NCBI GenBank assembly: GCA_964016875.1
Contig: OZ024718.1
Span: 41,046,406-41,110,405 of the forward strand
Origin: Fallopia convolvulus
Taxonomy: Eukaryota; Streptophyta; Magnoliopsida; Caryophyllales; Polygonaceae
Direction of reading: 5' to 3'
Length of the DNA stretch: 64,000 nt
Part shown: piece after piece, positions 10,199 through 21,083 of the stretch
How the letters are laid out: the number at the start of each line of letters is the position of its first letter
How positions within the stretch are numbered: the stretch's first letter is position 1
The notes under the pieces: generated by a model
Told to the model about the DNA's origin: nothing
The model's input: the letters and a program-made list of their open reading frames with translations, nothing else
Databases searched by the model: none
Translations under genes and position numbers: made by a program

Positions 10199-12041
10199 AT
10201 GACTGGTGTGACAATAGGTACCGTCTCGGATTCTGGCAAGGATGACAACAACAATAATAATCCGGCGTCGCAGCCCGCCAACCAGAATTTCACTCCTGAA
10301 GCCATGGCACGTATACAAGAGCTCGAAAAGCTCTTAGCCGAGAGCCAAGCCCAATCGAAGCACACCGTGCCGCCGGCTCATGTCCTTGCCTCGGAGATCC
10401 ACGCTAACCCGGGGGTGTCCGCGGACGACGTCGCCAAGGCTCGTGCCAAGGGGAAGCAACACGCTCAGCCTTCGTCTCAATTCGGTACAATAAACCGGAT
10501 GGAGTTGATCAAAGAAAGTCGCCACTATGATAAGCACGATGGTGGTCCCCGGACCGCGGATCGCTATCAAATGGCGTGAGATTATCGGGACGCACAAGTG
10601 TACGACATATATTCCGATGAGGAGTATAGACGCCAACACACGAGTGGGGATCCAAAGAAAAAGAACAAAAAGCATAAACAGTCGACGTTTGTTTACGAAA
10701 CCCCAAAGCGGAAGCACGAGGCCAAGTATTACGACGCCGACGCGTATAGAGTTGAGGATGACCTCGAGCATCAAAGTGCTCGAAGTCCATTTACAGATTT
10801 TGAAGATAACTATGAGGAATTCAGTGATTATTCTAATGAATCGTCTTTTGAGCATCCAAAGGTGCAGGATCCGGAAGAATTGGAGAATCGGCCTTCGGAT
10901 TGGATCCCACCGCCGCGCCTAGCCAAGAACCGAAGGGAGTATGACCGAGTCTATGGCTCGAGACGCAAGGCTAACGCACGGCGTCCTCGAAGACCCGATG
11001 ATGGCGACGATACTGACGATGGAGACGACAATCCGCATCGAGGCTCGCCTCGGCACCGGCGCGATCGGCGCGCACGCTCGCCTCGGCAACGCATCCCTCG
11101 ATTTGACAACGATCGTCGAGAAGCGAGAGATCTACGCCACAACCGTCGTGACATCAAGGTAAAGTTCAAACCCTTTTACGGTACTTATGATCCTGATGTG
11201 TTTATCGAGTGGTTGCAGGGCACGGAGCACACGCTCCGTCATTTAGGATATGAAGACGACGAGAAGGTCGAAGTTGTGACCTTGCATTTCCATGGTGCGG
11301 CTCGGACATGGTGGAACCGATTCGAGTCCGAAAGGATTCCGAAAGGCAAACCCCTTATCCGAGAGTGGCATCAACTAGTTTATCTTTTGAAGAAGAGGTA
11401 CATCCCGGCTGACTACAAAGACAAAGATGCACATCGAGATCATGCGCATCAAGCAAGGTTCCATGACGCCGGAGGAGTACTTTGCCAAACTCGAAAACAT
11501 GTTCTTCAAGGCTGGCATGAGTGTCTCCCCCTCGGTTATGAGAACGAGGTTCATTTCGGGATTGAGGCAGTCCATTCAAGATCGCTTAGAAATTCTACCA
11601 ATCACGGATCTAAATAACTTGGTTCACACCGCCATGCAAATCCATAAGCAAGAAATGCGAGCCAAGTCTGGTTGGTCGAATCAAAGGTATGCCTCTAACC
11701 GTAATCAATCCGGTTTTTCTACTAATCGAGTTTCTTCTTCTTCGCCAAGTTCTACGACAGGTTCCAAAGCGAAGACCGAAACCGCGCCTTCCAAAGCGCC
11801 AACCGCGCCACGCAACGCCGAGCCGAGTCCCGATCGTGCTCGTGACATGGTGTGCTACAAATGTGGAGGACGTAGCCACATTATGCGGAACTGTCCCAAT
11901 CAAAAGAAAGTGTTGTTTTCGCTCAAGGGGAGCCATATGAAAGCCAAGATGAAGAGGAAATCGAAGCACCAAGCGAAGGCTCCACCGAGTTGGAATGTGA
12001 CCCCTCGGATGCAATCGGTGTATCCAAACTACAACTTGTGA
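10199..12041 (+). pseudogene. gag of element B, broken
   Basis: Structural capsid/nucleocapsid protein. The frame opens at MTGVTIGTVSDSGKD (10199), hits a stop at about 10577, continues in another frame from about 10598 with the charged linker and a Retrotrans_gag-like core (FYGTYDPDVFIEWLQGTEHT, then HFHGAARTWWNRF), and changes frame again at about 11410-11430 into MTPEEYFAKLENMFFKAGMS. A CCHC knuckle CYKCGGRSHIMRNC (C-x2-C-x4-H-x4-C) lies at about 11854-11895. At least one stop and two frameshifts mean no functional gag can be made. Confidence 0.82.
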
Positions 12042-12481
12042 CTCGTCGAGCCTTGAGTATGCGAGAGGCACCTAAAACCGATCAACGGGAACAACTTTTC
12101 CATACCTGTTGTTTGGTCCAAAATGTGTCTTTAAGCGTAATCATAGACTCGGGGAGTTGTGCGAACTTCTTATCCAAGAAAGTGGTGGATCACTTCAACT
12201 TGCCAACGACACCACATCCGCAGCCATTCAAGCTACAATGGATCTCCAACGACGGCGGCGATTGGGTGGACAGGCAAGTTATCTTTTCATTTTCTATTGG
12301 TGCATATTCTAATTCCATTCTTTGTGATGTAACGCCAATGGACGCCACACACCTCTTGTTGGGGCGCCCATGGCAATACGATCGTCGCGTGCTTCACGAC
12401 GGGTATTTGAACACTTACATGTTCAATTACCACGGGAAGCGTGTGACCCTCTTACCAATGTCGCCTAGTGAAGCTCTATAG
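12042..12481 (+). pseudogene. Retroviral-type aspartic protease of element B
   Basis: Cleaves the polyprotein in active relatives. The catalytic triplet appears as DSG in VIIDSGSCANFLSKKVVDHF, followed by the family pattern LLLGRPWQYDRRVLHDG with a DATHLLLGRPW block near 12338-12372. It lies in a different frame from the upstream gag end (shift between about 11990 and 12041). The frame closes at 12481. Confidence 0.8.
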
Positions 12482-13020
12482 GATGAAGCCGAGAGGCAAA
12501 GGCAAAAGGCTAGCGACAGCGGCACCGCCGCGCCGAGCACGACGCCTTCGGCATCCCCAGCGTCAAATGCAGATTCCAGCTGCGTTTCTGGTGACAAACT
12601 TCCTAAAAACAGTGTCCAAGACGTTCAAGATGGAGAACGCCGACAAAAGTTGGACCAGACCCGACAGTTTCCATCGCGTGGCGTTGACAACGCACCGAAC
12701 GCCGCGGATTTCACTAAACAGGGACTCCAACAGCTTTCTACAAGTTCTCTCGGCGTTTCTGGTGGAAAAACCTCTAAAATAGAGTTTCCAATAGATCTAA
12801 AGAAAAAACGCCTTGGAGATGTGAATTTGAGCAAAGGACCGCCGTCGGTGCCTCCTAGCGTCGCACACCACGCCGTTGCAGCGCGAAAATTGGTATACCA
12901 GAAGCTCAGGGACGAATTCACCTGCGTTTCCAAAGCTGTGTCCACTCAAATCTAGCAGCTACAACATACAAAAAAGGTGCCCCAGAATCTGCCTTAGCAA
13001 GTGAAGACGCCGAGCCACCG
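12482..13020 (+). other. Protease to RT linker of element B
   Basis: Corresponds to the poorly conserved linker of Ty3 polyproteins. Frames here are broken, and no conserved motif is recognised apart from the expected position between the protease and RT domains. Confidence 0.5.
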
Positions 13021-14167
13021 TTGCTTGGAACGTGCCAGGATCGCCTCCTTTTGCCCCGCCGTCGAGACATTGCCAAATCCATTCAGGGGAATCTTTCTTG
13101 TTTCCTTCTTTATCCTTTACTTAATATTTCTAAAATTGTGGAATCTTCACTTCCGTCTTGTATTGTTTCTCTTTTGAAGGAATACGAAGACGTGATGCCG
13201 GACGAACTTCCGAAGGGATTGCCGCCAATCCGAGGGATTGAGCACAAGATTGACCTCATGTCAAGCGCGTCCCTTCCAAATCGAGCAGCCTATAGGACTT
13301 CACCAAAGGAAACCGAGGAGCTTCAACGACAAGTTCAAGAGCTTTTGGACGAGGGTTTTGTCCGAGAGTCCTTGAGCCCATGCGCTGTGCCGGTGATCCT
13401 TGTGCCGAAGAAAGATGGCTCTTGGCGTATGTGCGTCGACTGCAGGGCCATAAATCAAATCACCGTGAAGTACAAGCACCCAATTCCAAGGCTAGACTAC
13501 ATGCTTGATGATCTCCACGGCGCCGCCTTATTCTCTAAGATTGATCTCCGGAGCGGCTACCACCAAATCCGGATGCATGAAGGCGACGAGTGGAAGACCG
13601 CATTCAAAACCAAGCATGGTTTGTACGAATGGCTTGTCATGCCCTTTGGCTTGACAAACTCCCCTAGTACTTTTATGCGGTTGATGATCTTTGTTTTCAG
13701 AAAATTTTTAGGACGTTTTGTCGTCGTGTATTTTGACAACATTTTGGTTTTTTTCTAAGGATTTAGAGTCTCACGCGAGGCACCTTAGGTTGGTGTTAGA
13801 TTGCCTTCGCGAGCATTCTTTATTTGTAAATTTAGACAAGTGTTCGTTTTGCACAGACACGACGAACTTTCTTGGTTTCGTCGTGTCCAAGGATGGGATT
13901 AAAGTGGATGACGAAAAGATCCGCGCCATCCGAGAGTGGCCCACCCCTACGACCTCGACGATGGTTCGATCCTTCTTAGGGCTCGCAGGGTTCTATCGGC
14001 GTTTCGTCAAGGACTTTAGTTCTATCGTAGGGTCACTCCATAATCTCACCAAGAAGGCAACCACAATCAAGTGGATGCCGAATCATGAGGCCGCCTTTCA
14101 GGCCTTGAAATCTGCTTTGTGTAGTGCTCCGGTCTTGCAATTGCCAGACTTTACTAAGTGCTTCTAG
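13021..14167 (+). pseudogene. Reverse transcriptase of element B, inactivated
   Basis: RNA-dependent DNA polymerase. Visible motifs: ELQRQVQELLDEGFVRESLSP, VPKKDGSWRMCVDCRAINQI, IDLRSGYHQIRM, WLVMPFGLTNSPSTFMRLM and the active-site block at about 13727-13750. That block reads YFDN instead of the required Y-x-D-D, so the second catalytic aspartate is lost. A stop and frame change follow at about 13757, then the thumb/connection continues with LGFVVSKDGIKVD and FLGLAGFYRRFVKDFS. A further stop occurs at 14165. Confidence 0.87.
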
Positions 14168-14581
14168 GTCGAGTGCGACGCCTCTGACTATGGCATAGGC
14201 GGCGTACTCCTCCAGGATAGACGCCCCATTGCAGACTTTAGTGAAAAACTTACGGGGGCTACTTTAAATTACCCGACGTATGACAAGGAGTTGTACGCGC
14301 TTATTCAGGTTTTGAAAACATGGAAACATTACCTTTGGCCCAGCGAATTCGTGATTCACACGGACCACGCCGCCTTAGCGTATCTAAAGAGTCAAATGAC
14401 TCTCAATAGACGCCATGCACGATGGGTGGAGTTTATGCAAACATTTCCGTACATCATCGCCCACAAAAAAGGTAAGGAGAACGTCGTGGCCGACGCTCTC
14501 TCCCACATGTATATTCTCTTAACTCAACTTGAGGCCAATTTGCTCGGATTCTCCTTGATTAAGGAGTTATATATGCATGAT
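14168..14581 (+). pseudogene. RNase H of element B
   Basis: Removes the RNA strand during reverse transcription in active relatives. After the 14165 stop the frame reads VECDASDYGIGGVLLQD (first catalytic Asp region), then LNYPTYDKELYAL (Glu) and FVIHTDHAALAYLKSQ (Asp), and ends with KGKENVVADALSHM. A stop at 14582 separates it from integrase. Confidence 0.83.
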
Positions 14582-15791
14582 TAATTTTTTAAACCGATCA
14601 TGGAGAACCTCGAGCAAAGTCGAATCCATGAGTCCTATTTTTTGGACAATGGATACCTCTACCGAGCCGGAAAGCTTTGTATTCCGAACTCGTCTGTGAG
14701 GCATCTATTGCTCAAAGAAGCTCATGTTGGTTGAGGCCATTTTGGCATAGCTAAGACCCTAGCAGCACTTCGTGAACATTTTTTCTGGCCACACATGGCA
14801 TCCGATGTTCACAAGTATTGTCGCGGTTGCGTGCCGTACCAAACCGCTAAATCGAGGTCCCAACCTCATGGCCTATACACGCCCCTGCCTATTCCGGATA
14901 CCCCGTGGGAAGATCTCTCCATGGATTTTATCACGGGGCTTCCAATGACAAGGCGCGGTAAGGATTTAATCTTTGTGATTGTGGACCGCTTCTCCAAAAT
15001 GGCTCACTTCGTGCCATGCAAAGGAAACAACAATGCGACCGAAATCGCAAACTTGTTTTTTGAGCATGTCGTGAAGCTTCATGGTGTGCCTCGCACTATT
15101 GTCAGTGATCGAGACACAAAATTTTGTAGCCACTTTTGGAGAACACTTTGGGGAAGCTAGGGATGCAATTAGTTTTTTCTACCTCATATCATCCCCAAAC
15201 CGATGGTCAGACTGAGGTGACCAATCGGACCATGGGCACCCTTCTTCGGACGGTGCTCAAACATAACCCACGCTGGTGGGAGGATCTAATACCCTTTTTT
15301 GAGTTTGCATATAACAGGTCCAAACGCTCGGCGACAAAGAAGACACCCTTTGAGATCGTCTACGGCCTCAACCCGCACTCCCCGATGGATCTCGTCCCTC
15401 GGCCCTTAAAGAATGAAGAGCACATCGACGCGGCCAACCGCGCCGATGCCCTACGCAAGCTGCATGAGCGAACGAAGCTACAATTGGAGCGTCGGGCAGC
15501 CCAGTACGAGGCGCAGCATAACAAGGGTCGAAAACGTCTTGTTTTCAACCCCGGAGATCTCGTGTGGTTGCATTTTTGCACGGACCGTTTTCCGGACTCT
15601 AGGAAGACAAAGCTTCATCAACGAGGAGACGACCCTTTCAAAGTCTTGGAACGGATCGGGGACAACGCTTATAAGATCGACCTCTCAGGCAAGTACTCGG
15701 TGCACTCTACTTTCAATGTCGTCGAACTCTCTCCCTACATCGAGCCTGCATATGAGGAAACGGGGACATTTCCCAACCAAGTGGGGGAGGG
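14582..15791 (+). pseudogene. Integrase of element B, broken
   Basis: Inserts the cDNA. The HHCC zinc domain is present (EAHVG, then a stop, GHFGIAKT, and CRGC), followed by the DDE core: D in SMDFITGLP, D in IVSDRDTKF, and E in HPQTDGQTEVTN. A frameshift at about 15136-15160 splits the core between the second Asp and the Glu. The C-terminal part has YNRSKRSATKKTPFEIVYG and DNAYKIDLSGKYSVHSTFNV. The same frame continues without a stop through the polypurine tract and to 16218 inside the 3' LTR. Confidence 0.85.
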
Positions 15792-16648
15792 TGATGCGAC
15801 CCCCGTCTTGGATGCTAGCCAGGAGGACGAAGCATTCACAGTTCGCTCGGATGGCCCCGTCACACGTGTCAGGACTCGAGCAATCCAGACCGCGACACAG
15901 TCACTCGTGGCGCGACTCACCGTAGGCCACAGCGCGTCCCTCGTTGCGCCGACGCACACAGCCTTGTGCGTCCTCAGCGTCGAGGAACCTCAACTTGAGC
16001 CAACGATGCCAACCTCCACCACCTTGGCACCATCGGACTCAAGCCTAGCACCGTTCCATGGATCGCAACTTGAGGTTCTCGTGACCCACGCACCAGCGTC
16101 CGCGCCAGCGCCGTGTCTTGACCTCGCCAGCGCCACGCCAGCCTTGTCGCGACACTGCAAGCACGGTCACGGACAACCTATCATTTTTATAGTAATTTTT
16201 GCATTGTTTCCACTTTAGGACATTACTATTAGTGGTTTTATAGTTTTAGTAAGTGTTTGATGGGCCTTGTGCCGATGAATAATGGACTCGCACCATTGGG
16301 CCTTAGTCTGCGTACTAGCCCTAGGCGCGCCGCATCTAGCTAGGGTTTTTCTAGATTTTTCCTTGTGCCGCCTCTATATGGGGGGGGGGGGTATTGCTTT
16401 TTTTCATTGAGCGCACACTTTGGGATTAATATAGTCGAGGGTTTTCTCCTAGTTTCTCCCTAGTGCCATTGCGCCGCCACAATTATTCTCTTCAAAGCTC
16501 TCGTCTCTTGCATTGTTCGAAGTTGTTCGTGCCATACTCGATCATTCCAACGGTGATCCGAGTATTTCAAGCCTTCCACTGCGTAATCTCGAGACACACT
16601 ACTCAAATACTGAGTCGATCTGTCGCATCCCATACGCGGGACGCATCA
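15792..16648 (+). repeat. 3' LTR of element B (857 bp)
   Basis: Same ends as the 5' LTR, with scattered substitutions and small indels (for example a short deletion near 16105 relative to the 5' copy). The TATA region has changed from TATATAAGGGGGG to TATAT followed by a longer G run at 16379-16391. Confidence 0.88.
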
Positions 16649-16653
16649 ACACC

Positions 16654-17591
16654 GCTCGTCTAAGGAAGTTTTATGTTTAGATTATTAAAGTTCTTATTTT
16701 GTTAGGAATCTTTTGTTGGAAGTTGCCTTATGTTAAGGGAACATAAATTACTCTATTTAGTTGCAAAGATGGTTGTAGTAGTTTTTAGAAAGGTAGCCGA
16801 AACATGATCATGAAGGAGCAATTGGATGTACAAGAATTTGAGCATACGAAGCTCTATACGAGTACGTGAACGAGCGACATGATATACACGAAAGCGTGCT
16901 ACCGGACCCTATACGAGTACGTGAACGAGCGGTCCAGGTTGATGTAAATGAATTGTGAGAGTGTATGAACTTAAAGGCGATGAGCGCCTGCCAAATTCGA
17001 TCCCACAATGATTCGAAAATTGTGACATTCGAGGGGAAATTTGTGATAAAAAAATTCTAACATTAAGTAGATTAATTAATGGTATTAAATGACTATGCAA
17101 ATAAATAAAGATAAAGTTAAAAGATAATTAAATGAATTGAAGAGATACATAGAATAATGATGATATGGCCAATATAATTAATAAGGAAAATATCACTCAA
17201 AGATAGGAATATTTTCCTACAATCTCTTCTTTGGCTATTTAAAGCCCTCCCCATTCATGAATAAAGGATGGAGTTTTTCTTCTCTTCTCTAATTCTAAAC
17301 CTAGTTTTCTTGTTACATTTTTTTTCCCGTAACACAAACCTTGAACCTTCTTCCAAATTCTATCCTTGATGAAAGAAAAAATACTTTTTTTACCTCCAAT
17401 AATAGTTGGAAGACTGAGATATTTAGCATGCCTAACCACCAGTTGCACTCCTAGCAAAAAGTCCAACTTTGTTTTTCGGTTTAAAAGAATGTTTTTTAGC
17501 AAGGTTTAAAAGTATGTTATGGATGAAGGAGACTTCAGATTTGATTATGTTAATTTATTGTCCTGATGATTTCTCATATTGACTAACTCAG
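16654..17591. other. Repeat-like DNA and possible LTR start
   Basis: No gene is supported. A near-exact internal duplication of 'tatacgagtacgtgaacgagcg' type sequence occurs at about 16855-16876 and 16911-16931. From about 17015 (TGTGACATTCGAGG) the DNA looks like an LTR, with a TATA-like 'ctatttaaagccc' at about 17234, but no partner LTR is visible in the window. Confidence 0.35.
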
Positions 17592-17600
17592 TTATAATAA

Positions 17601-17868
17601 GAGGTTTTTACGTACAACCACTCACTAAATGGTCGACATTGCAAAATAACACTCTTTAAACCACTATTTATTTTGACACACCCATTAAATGTCATTTTGT
17701 TGCGGAGAACCACCCGGTCGTCAAGTTCGTCAGTTTTGCTGTTAAAAAGAGTTATTTTACCATTTCACCCCTCCTTTTTTTAAAAACTACCGAAATTACC
17801 AGGTTTCCCCATCTTGACTACCGACTGGCTACTTTCCCATGTTCTTTAAGCTTCTTCGAGACGCCATT
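17601..17868 (+). repeat. Left TIR of the Mutator-like element
   Basis: Reverse complement matches 20744-21014, ending together at the block 'ttctttaagcttcttcgag' followed by 'acgccat'. Confidence 0.85.
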
Positions 17869-18127
17869 GTTCGACCATAACAAACACGAGCTCCATTGTT
17901 CGACCACAATACAGGCATGAGCTCCGATCCATTTTTTCAACATTTCTGAATTCAAAAGCTCCATTTTCATCATCAAGAGTCATCAGATACGTGAGTTTAG
18001 GGTTTTATCGGCATTGGTGCATGGATTAGGGTTTAAAATTCGCAACCACTATTTCATGTGAATTTCTTTCCTAATTTTGGTCCAATTAAGGTGTGTTGTG
18101 ATCGATATTTCCTAGCTTAATCAAAAA

Positions 18128-18871
18128 GGAAAAATAACTTCTAATAATACGAAGTATCTACTTTGAACCAATAACAATACGAACTTTAAAAATCACCATC
18201 AGTAATACAAACTATTACCATATTAACATAAAATAATACGAAGTTGAAAAATGACTTGTAATAATACCAAGTATATGCTTTAAACCAATAATAATAATAT
18301 GAACTATTACCAAGTATCCATTTTTTAGTAGCCATGAGTGAAGCATACCAGAAATTAAGGGCGTGTTGCGCGAGATAGCGGGTGAAGTTAGGCTATACTT
18401 AGAAGACGGCGAGGGGGACGAGATTTCCGGATGTGTTGCACGATGTTTGAACTCTCAAAGAATTTGGTTTCAAGAGAGAAGAGGTGGGAGAGAGAATAGA
18501 GCTAACGAAGACAACATGTGAAGAGAAGTTGGAGAGGAGGATGGTTGGGAGGGAAGAGCTGACACGTGTAAATTGAAGTATTAATTAGGGGAAAATGAGG
18601 TGTCAATTAATTTGATGTCATGTCATAATTTCAAGTAACACAACGTAGGTTTCACCGAAAACTAATTGTCTTACTTTTTTAGGTTAATATCATGATAGTT
18701 CGTATTATTATTGGTTCAAAGCGGATACTTGGTATTATTACGAATACTTTTCAAGTTCATATAATTTTTTTGTTAATATCGTAATAGTTCGTATTGTCGT
18801 CAGTGATTTTTAAAGTTCGTATTATTATTGGTTCAAAGATGATACTTCATATTATTATAAGTCATTTTTCC
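18128..18871. mobile_element. Nested MITE with about 200-bp inverted arms
   Basis: Arms 18128-18335 and about 18670-18871 are inverted copies beginning GGAAAAAT[A/G]ACTT and containing repeated 'tttgaaccaataa' and 'aatacgaa' phrases. The flanking 9-mers are AATCAAAAA (18119-18127) and AATCGAAAA (18872-18880), a duplication with one mismatch, so this is probably also Mutator-type. The middle contains no recognisable gene. Confidence 0.65.
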
Positions 18872-19004
18872 AATCGAAAATGGCTACATATCTCAGCCTA
18901 ATCGAAACCACTATCTCACTCTTAACTAGTACGCATGACATTGTCTCAATTTTCTTAGGTATCATGTCAAGTGGAAGCTACATATCTACTACTAATGGAG
19001 TGAC

Positions 19005-19115
19005 TTGCTTTTTCTTGCCCAGACAAAATGGACACCGCAATGTTCCATTTTGTTTACAAACTCTTATCTCCATGCGCCTGAGTTTGTTGTATATGGAAAG
19101 CTCATAGTCCTCCAT
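19005..19115 (-). pseudogene. Fragment resembling a zf-XS zinc finger (IDN2/FDM-like), captured in the Mutator-like element
   Basis: From an ATG at 19115 the minus strand encodes 37 residues ending GTLRCPFCLGKKKQ. The T-x-R-C-P-F-C-x-x-K-K-K pattern preceded by a short basic helix is characteristic of the XS-associated zinc finger of plant RNA-directed DNA methylation proteins (IDN2, FDM, SGS3-type). The homology to the right of it stops, as expected for a captured exon. The match is short and made by eye, so another C-x2-C protein cannot be excluded. Nothing suggests that a functional protein is produced. Confidence 0.42.
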
Positions 19116-19595
19116 CTAATCTGAACTGAAATCTGATTGCTCTAAGCTTGATGACATGGTAGTTTTAAATGAAAAATGAAACAAATATATTAGTTAATGA
19201 GTGTCTCAAGAGTTATGATGAAGATAGAAATGTGTAACAATTCTTGACTAAATATTGAGTTAAAATGTAAGATAGAAATAGAGATTGAATGATTGGATAA
19301 GTTTGTTGCCAATTCAGAGAAATCAATGACAAATGATGAAGAACAGAGAAGAGAAAAGAGCGAGGCAATATCTGAACAACATTTCCCTAATTCATTCATC
19401 ATTAGAGTATTTAAAGCAAGTCAAAGTATAATAACTGAATTGATCGAAAGGAGTTTTGAGATATAAGAATTGAATTTATGTATGAGATATAATAAAGGAA
19501 AGAGGATAGCTTTCCACAAGTGTCTAAAAAATCATGATCGAATCATACAAATTAAGAAACAACACAAGTCGCTTTCCACAAGTCGCTTTCAATCT

Positions 19596-19739
19596 AACAC
19601 ACATGCAACCCTAAATCTGTCAATCTAACCCTACAATCATACCCATCTTGTCTTTCATCAAACACACATGCAACCCTAAATCCTTCAATCTAACCCTAAA
19701 ATAGACCCATTTTGTCTTTCATCAAACACACATGCAACC
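19596..19739. repeat. Tandem repeat, about 65-bp unit, 2.2 copies
   Basis: The unit opens 'aacacacatgcaacc' at 19596, 19661 and 19725, with spacing of 65 and 64 bases. It lies just left of the hAT MITE. Confidence 0.7.
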
Positions 19740-19769
19740 AAAACCAAACCCAAATTCCTACAATGAAAC

Positions 19770-20466
19770 TAGACTTGGCAATTTCACCCTCACCCGATGG
19801 GTACCGAAAAACCGACCCGAAAAACCCGATAAAACACCGATTAAATTTGGGTGAAAACGGGTTTCGGGTGATTGGGTGATGGAGCGGGTACGGTTTTGGG
19901 TATGGACTCACCCGACCAGATCCTTTCACCCGATCCAGTCACCCAATCCGATCACCTAACCCAATCACCCGATTTTTTGTCCCATATCGAAAAATTGGTA
20001 GAAGGAGAGGAGAAGAGAAGCTTATAAAAAAGGGAAGGAAAGGAGAAGAGGGTTAAGTGTTTGAAGCCTAACCATAGAGATGGGCTTTGAGGCTTTTTAA
20101 CTAAATCTATTTTTTGGACTAAACCATTGTGTAGGCCCTATATAAATAGGTTTAAATTTTAGTTTAAAATGTAATGTTTTATTAGATGGATAATCCGACC
20201 CATAAACACGGGTTACGGGTCAGGTCACGAGTTAAGTTTATTTTATTTACGGGTCATCGGGTTGACCCGTTGAAAATTTCAATAACTTTTTATAACACCC
20301 GAAAAAAAACGACCCGACCCGAAAACCGACGGGTTTCGGGTGGGTCGATTTCGGGTGGAACCCGTTGGGTGAAAATACCGGGTCGGATGATCCGTTTACA
20401 AAGGCAGCTCGGGTGGTGGAAGTGGTCCACCCGCACCCGACCCGACCCAACCTATTGCCATGCCTA
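19770..20466. mobile_element. hAT-type MITE with 8-bp duplication
   Basis: Ends TAGACTTGGCAAT and ATTGCCATGCCTA are imperfect inverted repeats typical of plant hAT MITEs. They are flanked by a perfect 8-bp duplication AATGAAAC (19762-19769, 20467-20474). The arms are rich in CACCCGA/TCGGGTG motifs. No transposase. Confidence 0.82.
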
Positions 20467-20743
20467 AATGAAACCAGGAAATCGTACCGAATTATTCTAA
20501 ACCCTCAAACTCTAAAATCGTATCGAATTGTTGTAAAATCAAACACGGAAAGCGTATTGAATTGTTCTAAACCCTCAAACCTTGAAATTGAATCGATTTC
20601 CACAAATCAAACAGTAAGCCCAAACAATTAAAGCTTACCTCACTTCGAGTCCCTTCGTATCGAGTTCCCTCGCGTTGCTCTTGCTCCTACCCTTCGAGTC
20701 TCTTCGAGTTCCTCCTCTCTCGAAACTGGATGCAAGGTTGATT

Positions 20744-21014
20744 TCAAATGGCGTCTCGAAGAAGCTTAAAGAACAAGGGGAAGTAGCCAGTCGGTAATCA
20801 AGATGGGGAAACCGGAAAATTTCGGTAGTTTTTAAAAAAAACGAGGGGCAAAATGGTAAAAGCACGCTTTTTAACAAAAAAACTGACGGACTGGACGGCT
20901 AGGTAGTTCTCCACAACAAAATTACATTTAATAGGTGTGTCAAAATAATAGTGGTTTATCGGGTAATATTTTGCAATGTCGACCATTTAGCGGGTGGTTG
21001 TACGCAAAAACCTC
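20744..21014 (-). repeat. Right TIR of the Mutator-like element
   Basis: Inverted partner of 17601-17868; ends in AAACCTC at the perfect 9-bp duplication. Confidence 0.85.
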
Positions 21015-21023
21015 TTATAATAA

Positions 21024-21083
21024 AGCATTTCCGAAAAGTTGCCTGACAAACTTGAATACCATGTAAAGCATAGGATTGAACAG
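21024..21083 (-). pseudogene. Remnant of an older reading frame between the Mutator-like element and the LINE
   Basis: If the LINE and the Mutator-like element, each with one duplication copy, are removed, the minus strand has a continuous frame from an ATG at about 27752 through this stretch into about 17590-17550. The visible part here reads YALHGIQVCQATFRKC. The product is not recognised. Confidence 0.35.

Larger units (their letters stand above)
8625..16648 (+). mobile_element. LTR element B: complete but inactive Ty3-type retrotransposon
   Basis: Both ends are intact: TGATGCG...CGCATCA LTRs at 8625-9490 and 15792-16648, flanked by a perfect 5-bp target duplication ACACC (8620-8624 and 16649-16653). 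A primer site close to initiator tRNA-Met (TGGCATCAGAGCC, one mismatch to TGGTATCAGAGCC) lies two bases after the 5' LTR, and a purine tract GTGGGGGAGGG abuts the 3' LTR. The internal order gag, protease, RT, RNase H, integrase is Ty3-type. The polyprotein is broken by several stops and frameshifts. Some features recall the CRM/Galadriel chromovirus group (the ORF running into the 3' LTR, the DNAYKIDL...FNVVELSPY tail), but no clear chromodomain was identified. Confidence 0.9.
17601..21014. mobile_element. Mutator-like DNA transposon (non-autonomous, possible Pack-MULE)
   Basis: Terminal inverted repeats of about 270 bp (17601-17868 and about 20744-21014) begin GAGGTTTTT and remain alignable with a few dozen differences. 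A perfect 9-bp duplication TTATAATAA flanks it (17592-17600, 21015-21023), the Mutator hallmark. No transposase is present. Inside are a nested inverted-repeat MITE (18128-18871), a zinc-finger-like gene fragment (19005-19115), a 65-bp tandem repeat (19596-19739) and a hAT MITE (19770-20466). It sits next to, and probably interrupts the same old sequence as, the LINE at 21103-27644. Confidence 0.85.
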
